Shown here in pieces: positions 1 through 5,672 of a DNA stretch of 9,973 nt (position 1 is its first letter; every line of letters starts with the position of its first letter). The position numbers were made by a program, and so were the translations under genes. This DNA comes from an uncultured Eggerthellaceae bacterium. GTDB lineage: Bacteria; Actinomycetota; Coriobacteriia; Coriobacteriales; Eggerthellaceae. Below the pieces are notes generated by a model. That model made no database searches. It was not told the DNA's origin and saw only the letters and a list, made by a program, of their open reading frames with translations. The stretch is taken from the NCBI GenBank assembly GCA_910588435.1, contig CAJUPL010000049.1, positions 1 through 9,973 of the forward strand, written 5' to 3'.

Positions 1-2
1 TC

Positions 3-30
3 GCGGGTGCAAGGCACCCGCTCCTTTTAC
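3..30 (+). terminator. Terminator-like hairpin, left copy
   Basis: GCGGGTGC (3-10) pairs perfectly with GCACCCGC (14-21) around a 3-nt loop, followed by TCCTTTTA. An almost identical hairpin lies 38 nt after the tsaD-domain stop at the other end of the window. It may end a gene that lies left of this window, or be the first hairpin of the repeat element that follows. The T run is short, so termination is inferred. Confidence 0.5.
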
Positions 31-99
31 TGCGGCCTTTAACTTTGAACAGCATCCCTGCTGTTCAAAGTAGCGGCCTTGGGGCACTCACGTGCGCCT
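31..99 (+). repeat. GCGGCCTT-flanked hairpin repeat, left copy
   Basis: The order is TGCGGCCTTTAA, then a perfect 12-bp hairpin (43-54 with 59-70, loop TCCC), then TAGCGGCCTTGG, then a second hairpin (GGGGCAC 81-87, loop TCAC, right arm 92-99 with one bulged G). The same frame (GCGGCCTTTAAC, hairpin, TAGCGGCCTTGG, hairpin with a TMAC loop) occurs twice near 9485-9552 and 9630-9700 with completely different stem sequences. Conserved flanks with changing but still self-complementary stems point to a structural element. Function unknown. Confidence 0.6.
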
Positions 100-108
100 A
101 TCCTAATG

Positions 109-167
109 ATGACCTCTCAGGTCAATGACACTGCCCCGTGCGCAATGTCATTGACCTCCTGGGTCAT
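109..167. repeat. Long nested hairpin
   Basis: A perfect 12-bp inverted repeat (AGGTCAATGACA 119-130 with 146-157, 15-nt loop) sits inside a second 6-bp stem (ATGACC 109-114 with GGTCAT 162-167), separated by a 4x4 internal loop. No T run follows on either strand, so it is not a standard terminator. No gene reads through it convincingly. It is unique within this window. Confidence 0.5.
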
Positions 168-205
168 ATATTGGGTTGCAGGCGCATTCGCACGTTAGAG
201 TTCCC

Positions 206-226
206 GCTTGCCAATGTGCGGCAAGC
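206..226. repeat. Short hairpin
   Basis: GCTTGCC (206-212) pairs with GGCAAGC (220-226) around a 7-nt loop. It is followed by a weaker TGCTG/CAGCA pair (232-236 with 252-256). Both lie just upstream of the triple-hairpin module and may be part of the same structured region. Confidence 0.35.
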
Positions 227-267
227 CGGACTGCTGGCGTGCGCAACCTGGCAGCAACCCCTTACCT

Positions 268-413
268 GTGGGCGGCTGCATCGCAGCCGCAGTTGCACGC
301 CAGTGCAACGTAACGCAGGCGCTAGCCTGCGAACACCCGGATGCCAGCAACAGGTCAGGCCACCTAGCCTGTCGCAGACCAACGATCCGAGTGTTTCGGG
401 TTATCACCCTCAT
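268..413 (+). repeat. Triple-hairpin module, left copy (putative structured RNA)
   Basis: Three consecutive perfect hairpins: 272-279/283-290 (loop ATC), 292-298/303-309 (loop GCCA) and 314-320/325-331 (loop GCTA). They are joined by a single A and by GTAA. An 11-position outer stem with one mismatch follows (332-342 with 385-395), enclosing a 5-bp hairpin (356-360/367-371). A second copy lies at 9763-9908 with no indels and about 107 of 146 identical bases by eye. In the three hairpins all 20 stem differences fall in ten compensated pairs. That pattern supports selection on base pairing rather than coding. The strand is unproven; I place it on + because the loops and linkers are described there. 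Short open frames on both strands are judged incidental. Confidence 0.6.
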
Positions 414-416
414 TAC

Positions 417-449
417 GCTACCTTCTCGCCCTTCGGGCTTTCAGGTAGC
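417..449. repeat. Hairpin with TTC-loop inner stem
   Basis: GCTACCT (417-423) pairs with AGGTAGC (443-449). Inside, GCCC (428-431) pairs with GGGC (435-438) around TTC. It directly follows the triple-hairpin module. The right-hand copy of that module has no clear equivalent here, so this hairpin is specific to the left region. Confidence 0.4.
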
Positions 450-520
450 TGCGACAAGCAATGCAAGCGCCCACACAGACCGGGGAGGGCATTTCGGGCT
501 GCAACAAGCAATGCAGCCGC
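448..520. repeat. Pair of 23-nt direct repeats, period 50
   Basis: Positions 448-470 and 498-520 match at 20 of 23 bases and share the core ACAAGCAATGCA. The second copy forms a perfect 7-bp hairpin (497-503/512-518, 8-nt loop). Part of the first (458-475) is the exact reverse complement of an 18-mer at 9726-9743, so fragments of the right-hand repeat region occur here inverted. From 521 to about 580 I see only a short GCATC/GATGC hairpin (541-553) and nothing gene-like. Confidence 0.45.
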
Positions 521-606
521 TCGCTCTTGGGAGCACAGCTGCATCGGCGATGCGGACGCTTGATCTTTTCACAAGCATGTTTGGGAGAGGGGGGAGCGGG
601 GTGGCA

Positions 607-635
607 TTGAGCCTGGCACTTCGTCATGATATCTT
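607..635 (+). promoter_or_regulatory. Possible sigma-A-type promoter for the rlmB operon
   Basis: TTGAGC (607-612) and TATCTT (630-635) are separated by 17 nt, each matching the housekeeping consensus at 4 of 6 positions. A start near 642 would leave a leader of about 36 nt before the ATG at 678, which has GAAAGGA at 664-670. A G-rich tract (583-604) lies just upstream. Weak match, inferred. Confidence 0.3.
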
Positions 636-677
636 GTGGTGAGAAGAGCGTCGGATGAGGCTTGAAAGGATGCCTTG

Positions 678-956
678 ATGGCAGAAGCTTCCCTGCAAAG
701 GCAGTTCGCCGGGCAAGCAAGGCTCGTTCGCTTGCTGCTCTGGCGCATAGGAGAGACAACGGACGTTGAGCAGTGCCTCTCTGCCGCAATGGAAGCGGGC
801 ATGATCTCAGCTGATGATGAGCCTTTCCTAAGGACATGCCTTCAAGCCGAAGAGGCCATGCGCGAATCAGGGCATGCGCCGCAGGAGGTGGACGCGGGCA
901 TGGTGGCCCGCCTTCGCAGGTGCGCAGACAAGCTTAACCGCGCTGACTCTGCTTGA
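678..956 (+). CDS. Hypothetical small helical protein upstream of rlmB
   Basis: I do not recognise this 92-aa protein. The ATG at 678 is preceded by GAAAGGA with 7 nt spacing, which favours it over the TTG at 675. The product has no signal peptide or membrane segment. It looks soluble and helical, with two Ala/Leu/Glu/Arg-rich stretches (about residues 4-30 and 45-80) and two Cys in the C-terminal half plus one near residue 33. It ends 41 nt before the rlmB start with no terminator between them, so it is probably the first gene of that operon. Base composition is like its neighbours. Whether it is translated is less certain than for the flanking genes, because it abuts a long non-coding region and has no obvious family. 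Confidence 0.6.
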   Translation: MAEASLQRQFAGQARLVRLLLWRIGETTDVEQCLSAAMEAGMISADDEPFLRTCLQAEEAMRESGHAPQEVDAGMVARLRRCADKLNRADSA

Positions 957-997
957 GGAAGACGCGCTGACACGATGCATACGAATGGGGAATGAGC

Positions 998-1780
998 ATG
1001 GCTGACTACATAGAGGGAAAGCGCCCGGTCCTGGAGGCGCTCCGCAGCGGGATGCCTGTGGATGAGGTGTTCCTGGCTGACAACATAGATAGGGACACGC
1101 TCGTCCAAGACATCCTCCGCAAGTGCAAGCAGCGCGGCGTGAAGGCAACGGACGTGCCGCGCAAGCGTCTTGAGGACCTGGTCCGCAAGGCCGCACCGAA
1201 GGCCGACGCGGACAGGCAGCGGCGAATAGCCGATCAGGGCATCGTGGCAAGGTGCGCACCCTACCCATACGCGGCGCTTGAAGAGGTCATCGCGAACGCG
1301 GACGCGCAGATGGCGGGCAACGGCCGCGCGCTGGTCATCATCCTGGACCACCTGACAGATAGCGGCAACCTCGGTGCCATCGCCCGCTCAGCGGAGTGCG
1401 TGGGCGCAGCAGGGATCGTGATCCCCAACAAGCGCTCCGCCCACGTCACGGCTGCAACCTACAAGAGCTCGGCTGGCGCCATCTCTCACATCCCGGTGGC
1501 TGAGGTGCCGAACATCACACGCGCAATGGAAGCCCTGAAAGATGCCGGATTCTGGGTAGTGGGCGCCACGGAGCATGCAGATGAGGTGCTCTGGGAGACG
1601 AACATGGAGGGCAAGATCGCGCTCGTAATGGGCAATGAGCAATCTGGTCTCTCAGACCTCGTTCGCAAGTCGTGTGACCTTGAATGCAAGCTTCCCATGT
1701 TCGGGCAGGTGGCGTCATTGAACGTGGCACAGACGGCAACGGCTCTCATGTATGAATGGCTCAGGCAGAACGATGCCTAA
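998..1780 (+). CDS. rlmB: 23S rRNA (guanosine-2'-O-)-methyltransferase RlmB, TrmH/SpoU family
   Basis: Transfers a methyl group from S-adenosylmethionine to the ribose of a conserved guanosine in 23S rRNA (G2251 in E. coli numbering). The 260-aa product has an N-terminal substrate-binding region (IEGKRPVLEALRSG at the start, about residues 1-80) and a C-terminal SPOUT knot domain. The three SPOUT motifs are visible: NLGAIARSAE at N124 with the catalytic-type Arg130, VMGNEQSGLS at about 210-219, and SLNVAQTAT around N242. Length matches the family. I prefer the ATG at 998 because GGGGA (987-991) is 6 nt upstream; an ATG at 992 would have no spacing. It overlaps the next gene by 8 nt, indicating translational coupling. 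The rlmB-rae1 order is the same as yacO-yacP in Bacillus. Confidence 0.93.
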   Translation: MADYIEGKRPVLEALRSGMPVDEVFLADNIDRDTLVQDILRKCKQRGVKATDVPRKRLEDLVRKAAPKADADRQRRIADQGIVARCAPYPYAALEEVIANADAQMAGNGRALVIILDHLTDSGNLGAIARSAECVGAAGIVIPNKRSAHVTAATYKSSAGAISHIPVAEVPNITRAMEALKDAGFWVVGATEHADEVLWETNMEGKIALVMGNEQSGLSDLVRKSCDLECKLPMFGQVASLNVAQTATALMYEWLRQNDA

Positions 1781-2318
1781 GGTACGCAAGCGCCTGCTCA
1801 TAGTTGACGGCTACAACGTGCTGCGCTCCGGCAGCCGCTATTCGCGCATCACGTTCCCAGACTACACGGACGACACGTTCAACCAGGCAAGAGAGCGCCT
1901 CATCAATGACGTCATCGCGTTCGCGGGCATGAACACAGACCCCATCATCGTATTCGACGCAGCTGACAACACCTATGCGGCAAAGGAGTCCGACACGAAG
2001 ATCGGTCCTGTTCGCGTCATCTTCACGCGCCGAGGGCATTCGGCAGATAGCCTGATAGAGCGCCTTGCCCATGACGCGAAAGAGGCAGGCCGTGAGACGC
2101 TGGTTGTGTCAAGCGACGCAAGCATCCAGGATGCCGTCTTCGGAGGTGGCGTTGACAGGATGAGCGCGGAGGGCTTCAGCCAGGAGATGGAGATGCATGA
2201 GAAGGCCGTTCATGAGGATGAGAGTCCAGAGGTCTCAGAGAAGCGCACGCTGGCAGAGCGCATAGACCCCAAGATAGCAGACGCCCTTCGTCAGATGAGG
2301 GACGAAGGGCGCAAGTAG
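1773..2318 (+). CDS. rae1: NYN/PIN-domain ribosome-associated endoribonuclease Rae1 (YacP)
   Basis: YacP/Rae1 proteins are PIN-like nucleases; the Bacillus member enters the ribosomal A site and cleaves mRNA during translation. This 181-aa product carries the family landmarks: LLIVDGYNVLRS at residues 8-19 with the acidic Asp12, VFDAADN in the middle, the segment TRRGHSADSLIERLAHD, and LVVSSDASIQDAVFGGG with SSD followed by RMSAEGF. The C-terminal tail is charged. The start at 1773 overlaps the rlmB stop by 8 nt; an in-frame ATG at 1752 would only add seven non-conserved residues. Fold and family are clear; the exact RNA target is inferred from homology. Confidence 0.88.
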   Translation: MPKVRKRLLIVDGYNVLRSGSRYSRITFPDYTDDTFNQARERLINDVIAFAGMNTDPIIVFDAADNTYAAKESDTKIGPVRVIFTRRGHSADSLIERLAHDAKEAGRETLVVSSDASIQDAVFGGGVDRMSAEGFSQEMEMHEKAVHEDESPEVSEKRTLAERIDPKIADALRQMRDEGRK

Positions 2319-2329
2319 AGCGAATGTGA

Positions 2330-2348
2330 TGCGGCCAAAAGGCCCGCA
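2330..2348. terminator. Weak hairpin between convergent genes
   Basis: TGCGGCC (2330-2336), loop AAAA, and GGCCCGCA (2341-2348) form a 7-bp stem with one bulged C. It lies in the 41-nt gap between rae1 (+) and the response regulator (-). There is no T run on either side, so bidirectional termination is only a possibility. Confidence 0.3.
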
Positions 2349-2359
2349 GCGTCAGTTGG

Positions 2360-3052
2360 TTAAGCCTTGAATCTGTACCCGTATCCGCGGACTGTCTCAA
2401 CCAAAGATGAGTCATATCCAGCGGCAGAGATCTTGTCACGCAGGCGCTTGATGTGGGTGTCAACCGTCTTGGTCTCCGTCAGGTACTCCCAGCCCCAAGC
2501 GTCACGCAGCAGGTTCTCACGGCTGACCACCTTGCCAGCGTTCTTCATGAGAGATGCCAAAAGCTCGAACTCACGCGGGGTCAAGTCTATGTCCCCATTG
2601 GCGCCAGATGCCGTGTGAGCATCCTCATCAAGCGTGATCCCGTTCACGGTGACCACGTTGTGGATGTTGCCAACCTGCCCAGCGCCGCGGCGAAGGAGCG
2701 CACGCACGCGCGCGATCAGCTCACGCACGCCGAACGGCTTCGCCAGGTAGTCATCTCCGCCGATCTCAAGCCCGACAACCTTGTCAAGCTCAGTGTCACG
2801 AGCTGACAGGAAGAGCACGGGCGCTGAGGTGTTGGTGCGCAGGCGACGGCAGAGCTCATATCCGTCCATGCCGGGAAGCATGATGTCCAGGATGAACAGA
2901 TCGTAATCATTCTGTCCCGCCAGCGTGATGGCGTCTTCACCGTTCTGGACGATGTCGGCGTTGTAGCCTTCCTTCTTCAGCGCATATCCCACGAAATCGG
3001 TGATCGTGGACTCGTCATCAACGACGAGGATGCGGCTTGCAGTCTCAGTCAT
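2360..3052 (-). CDS. OmpR/PhoB-family response regulator
   Basis: A two-component transcription regulator of 230 aa. The N-terminal receiver (about 6-120) has the acidic pair Asp12-Asp13, the phosphoacceptor Asp56 in LFILDIMLPGMDG, Ser83 in FLSAR and Lys105 in DDYLAKPF. The C-terminal winged-helix domain (about 140-230) has LTPREFELLASLM, VVSRENLL, TVDTHIKRLRDKI and ETVRGYGYRF. All phosphorylation residues are intact. I chose the ATG at 3052 because AAAGG (3061-3065) lies 8 nt upstream; an ATG at 3058 would be only 2 nt away. A longer open frame to 3199 would cross the promoter region and overlap coaX, and is unlikely. No histidine kinase adjoins it: it converges on rae1 and diverges from coaX. 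Its signal and regulon cannot be read from the sequence. Confidence 0.92.
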   Translation of the reverse strand: MTETASRILVVDDESTITDFVGYALKKEGYNADIVQNGEDAITLAGQNDYDLFILDIMLPGMDGYELCRRLRTNTSAPVLFLSARDTELDKVVGLEIGGDDYLAKPFGVRELIARVRALLRRGAGQVGNIHNVVTVNGITLDEDAHTASGANGDIDLTPREFELLASLMKNAGKVVSRENLLRDAWGWEYLTETKTVDTHIKRLRDKISAAGYDSSLVETVRGYGYRFKA

Positions 3053-3109
3053 TGCCATCACCTTTCTTGGTGGTGCGTCTGGCACAGGCAACGCCTGAGC
3101 CAAGTTGCT

Positions 3110-3138
3110 TTGATGGTATAAAACCCCTAGCACATTAT
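3110..3138 (+). promoter_or_regulatory. Putative promoter of the coaX-fhs-tsa operon
   Basis: TTGATG (3110-3115), 17 nt, then CATTAT (3133-3138), each 4 of 6 to consensus. A start near 3145 would give a leader of about 26 nt before the coaX ATG. The two arms TTTGATGG (3109-3116) and CCATCAAA (3139-3146) form an 8-bp inverted repeat with a 22-nt spacer. Each arm supplies the -35 box for one direction, so the two promoters fully overlap. Confidence 0.4.
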
Positions 3139-3145
3139 CCATCAA
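3117..3145 (-). promoter_or_regulatory. Putative promoter of the response regulator gene
   Basis: Reading the minus strand, TTGATG (3145-3140) is the -35 box and TTTATA (3122-3117) the -10 box with a 17-nt spacer; TTTTAT shifted by one base matches slightly better with 16 nt. The -35 box is the right arm of an inverted repeat whose left arm serves the promoter on the other strand. Inferred from consensus only. Confidence 0.4.
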
Positions 3146-3170
3146 AAACCGAAAGATGACCTGATAAATT

Positions 3171-3938
3171 ATGTTAGCAGCCGTAGACGTTGGGAACACT
3201 CAAACGGTCATAGGGATATACGATGGCCCAGATCTGCTGGTCAGCTGGCGCCTTCCCACTGAGCGCAACGCCACCCCAGACCAGATAGCATCCACGCTGA
3301 TCCCCCTCATGAGCTCCGCGAACGTGCCCTTCGCGAACGTGACTCGCGGCATCTGCGCATCCGTTGTGCCGCATCTCTCAGTGGTCTGGCAGCACGCCAT
3401 CTCAAGTCTGTTCGGGGCAGAGGCGCTCCTCTGCACAGCTGAGAGCGCAGGTGAGCTCTTCACCGCAGACTATCCGCATCCTGAGGAGATAGGCGCTGAC
3501 CGCGTGGCGGATGCGGTGGCATGCAAGGCCATCTACGGATACCCCTCCATCGTGGTGGATTTCGGCACAGCCACGAACATGGAGGTGATAGACGATCGCG
3601 GCATGTTCATCGGCGGCATCATCGCGCCCGGCCTTGAGACGAGCGCGGCCACGCTCACCTCTCGCGCGTCGAAGCTGCCATCCATCAACCTTGAGGAGCC
3701 TAAGTGCGCAATAGGGCGCAACACGCAGGAGGCCATGGAGAGCGGCATCGTCTTCGGAGAAGTGGCGCGCGTGGAGGGTCTCCTTCGCCGCATCCAAGAG
3801 CAGCTTGGCTACACCGCAACCGCAGTTGCTACCGGCGGCCTGGCGCCACGCATCGCTTGCCTGTCAAATCAGATCCACCACGTTGACCCTGAGCTCACCT
3901 TGAAGGGTCTTCGTTTAATATCTGAGCTCAACAGCTGA
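3171..3938 (+). CDS. coaX: Type III pantothenate kinase CoaX
   Basis: Phosphorylates pantothenate to 4'-phosphopantothenate, the first step of coenzyme A synthesis, in the cytosol. The 255-aa protein shows the ASKHA-fold signatures of CoaX: DVGNT at residues 6-10 (phosphate binding), EIGADRVADA at 106-115 with the catalytic-type Asp110, DFGTAT at 130-135, and GGIIAPGLETS after it. The family usually reads DFGTATT; here residue 136 is Asn. Length is typical. The ATG at 3171 starts directly with the family N-terminus, but no good ribosome-binding site precedes it (only GAAAGA about 14 nt upstream). The gene leads the run towards fhs with a 33-nt gap and no terminator. Confidence 0.93.
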   Translation: MLAAVDVGNTQTVIGIYDGPDLLVSWRLPTERNATPDQIASTLIPLMSSANVPFANVTRGICASVVPHLSVVWQHAISSLFGAEALLCTAESAGELFTADYPHPEEIGADRVADAVACKAIYGYPSIVVDFGTATNMEVIDDRGMFIGGIIAPGLETSAATLTSRASKLPSINLEEPKCAIGRNTQEAMESGIVFGEVARVEGLLRRIQEQLGYTATAVATGGLAPRIACLSNQIHHVDPELTLKGLRLISELNS

Positions 3939-3971
3939 TCTCATCTGCTCTAGCGCTTGCAAGGAGGCCAC

Positions 3972-5660
3972 ATGCTCACTGATATCCAGATCGCACAAGC
4001 AGCAACACCCAAGCACATCTCAGAGGTAGCGCAAGGGTTGGGGATAGACGAGGATCATCTTGAGCAATATGGCAAGTACAAGGCGAAGGTTGACTACAAC
4101 CTGCTGAATGAGCAGAAGAGCGCTCCTGGCAAGCTGATCCTGGTCACTGCCATCAATCCCACTCCCGCTGGGGAGGGCAAGACCACCACAACGGTAGGGC
4201 TTGCTGACGCGCTGGCGCTTCGTGGCAAGAACGTGGTGGTGGCCCTGCGCGAGCCATCGCTTGGGCCCGTGTTCGGCATCAAGGGCGGCGCTGCGGGCGG
4301 CGGGTACGCGCAGGTCATCCCAATGGAGGATATCAACCTGCACTTCACCGGTGACTTCCATGCCATAGGCGCCGCCAACAACCTCTTGGCCGCCATGCTT
4401 GACGCACACATCCAGAACGGCAATGAGCTCAACATAGATGTTCGCCGCATCACGTGGAAGCGCGTGGTGGACATGAATGACCGCCAGCTGCGCCACATAG
4501 TGGATGGGCTGGGCGGCCGCGTGAACGGCGTTCCGCGCGAAGACGGGTTCGACATCACGGTGGCATCTGAGGTCATGGCCATCTTCTGCTTGGCAACCTC
4601 CATCACTGACCTCAAGGAGCGCTTGGGGCGCATCGTCGTTGGCTACACGTATGACGATGAGCCGGTCACCGCGCATGATCTCAAGGCAGAAGGCGCCATG
4701 TGCGCGCTTCTGAAGGATGCCTTGAAGCCTAATCTGGTGCAGACGCTAGAGGGCAACCCGGCGTTCGTGCACGGAGGCCCGTTCGCGAACATCGCGCACG
4801 GATGCAACTCCATCATGGCCACGCGCATGGCGCTGGCACTGGGGGATTGGTGCGTGACAGAGGCCGGATTCGGCGCAGACCTCGGTGCCGAGAAGTTCCT
4901 TGACATCAAGTGCCGCCTGGCGGGGCTGAAACCCGATGCCGTTGTCGTGGTGGCCACCGTTCGCGCGCTGAAGAACCATGGCGGCGTTCCTAAGGACAAG
5001 CTGGATCAGGAGGACCTTGACGCGCTCAAGGCCGGGCTTCCGAACCTGCTCCAGCACGTTGAGAACATCACGCAGGTATACAAGCTGCCATGCGTGGTTG
5101 CCATCAATGCGTTCCCAACTGACACGAAGGCTGAGCTTGACTTGGTTGAGGCTGAGTGCAGCAAGCTTGGTGTTGACGTGGCGCTCTCTGAGGTGTGGGC
5201 CAAGGGCGGCGAAGGCGGCTTGGCGCTTGCTGATGAGGTGGTCCGCCTGGCTGAGACGGGAGACGCGGACGGCCGCAGCGCGGAGACGTTCGAATACTCA
5301 TATGACTCAAGCCTTTCCATCACGGAGAAGATCGAGGCCATCGCGCGCAAGGTGTACCACGCTGACGGCGCTGTGTTCGAGCCAGCCGCCGTGAAGGAGA
5401 TAGCCAAGCTTGAGCGCTTGGGCTTCGGTGACATGCCCGTCTGCATGGCGAAGACGCAGTACTCGTTCTCAGATGACGCCACCAAGCTAGGAGCTCCGCG
5501 TGGCTTCACCATCACAGTGCGCGAGGTCAAGGTGTCAGCAGGCGCGGGCTTCGTGGTGGCGCTCACGGGCTCCATCATGACCATGCCTGGCCTTGGCAAG
5601 ACGCCAGCGGCGCAGCGCATAGACGTTGATGAGACCGGCAAGATCGAAGGCCTCTTCTAG
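3972..5660 (+). CDS. fhs: Formate-tetrahydrofolate ligase (10-formyl-THF synthetase)
   Basis: ATP-dependent ligation of formate to tetrahydrofolate, giving 10-formyl-THF for purine and formyl-Met-tRNA synthesis or for further reduction in the one-carbon pool. The 562-aa product is full length. The P-loop-like ATP site TPAGEGKTTT is at residues 64-73, followed by REPSLGPVFGIKGGAAGGG and MEDINLHFTGDFHA, both hallmark segments. GFGADLGAEKF and the C-terminal MTMPGLGKTPAA are also present. The start at 3972 has a strong AAGGAGG (3961-3967) 4 nt upstream; a TTG at 3957 in frame would sit before the ribosome-binding site and is rejected. The next gene, a formate/nitrite-family channel, begins 12 nt after its stop, which supports formate as the shared substrate. 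Confidence 0.96.
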   Translation: MLTDIQIAQAATPKHISEVAQGLGIDEDHLEQYGKYKAKVDYNLLNEQKSAPGKLILVTAINPTPAGEGKTTTTVGLADALALRGKNVVVALREPSLGPVFGIKGGAAGGGYAQVIPMEDINLHFTGDFHAIGAANNLLAAMLDAHIQNGNELNIDVRRITWKRVVDMNDRQLRHIVDGLGGRVNGVPREDGFDITVASEVMAIFCLATSITDLKERLGRIVVGYTYDDEPVTAHDLKAEGAMCALLKDALKPNLVQTLEGNPAFVHGGPFANIAHGCNSIMATRMALALGDWCVTEAGFGADLGAEKFLDIKCRLAGLKPDAVVVVATVRALKNHGGVPKDKLDQEDLDALKAGLPNLLQHVENITQVYKLPCVVAINAFPTDTKAELDLVEAECSKLGVDVALSEVWAKGGEGGLALADEVVRLAETGDADGRSAETFEYSYDSSLSITEKIEAIARKVYHADGAVFEPAAVKEIAKLERLGFGDMPVCMAKTQYSFSDDATKLGAPRGFTITVREVKVSAGAGFVVALTGSIMTMPGLGKTPAAQRIDVDETGKIEGLF

Positions 5661-5672
5661 GAGGGGCGCGCC

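Noticed and set aside
151..172. TTGACC and TATATT as a promoter
   Set aside because: Both boxes are near consensus, but only 10 nt separate them, and TTGACC is part of the 12-bp hairpin arm.
613..630. TGGCAC as a sigma-54 -24 element
   Set aside because: The required TTGC-type -12 element is absent at the fixed spacing (CATGA is found instead).
138..642. Open frames of 72-144 codons on both strands in the left repeat region
   Set aside because: They run straight through the hairpins in several frames at once, have no ribosome-binding site or recognisable motif, and substitutions between the two module copies follow base pairing rather than codon positions.
3053..3199. N-terminal extension of the response regulator to an ATG at 3199
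   Set aside because: It would cross the promoter region, overlap coaX, and add 49 residues with no family counterpart; AAAGG correctly spaced before 3052 supports the shorter form.
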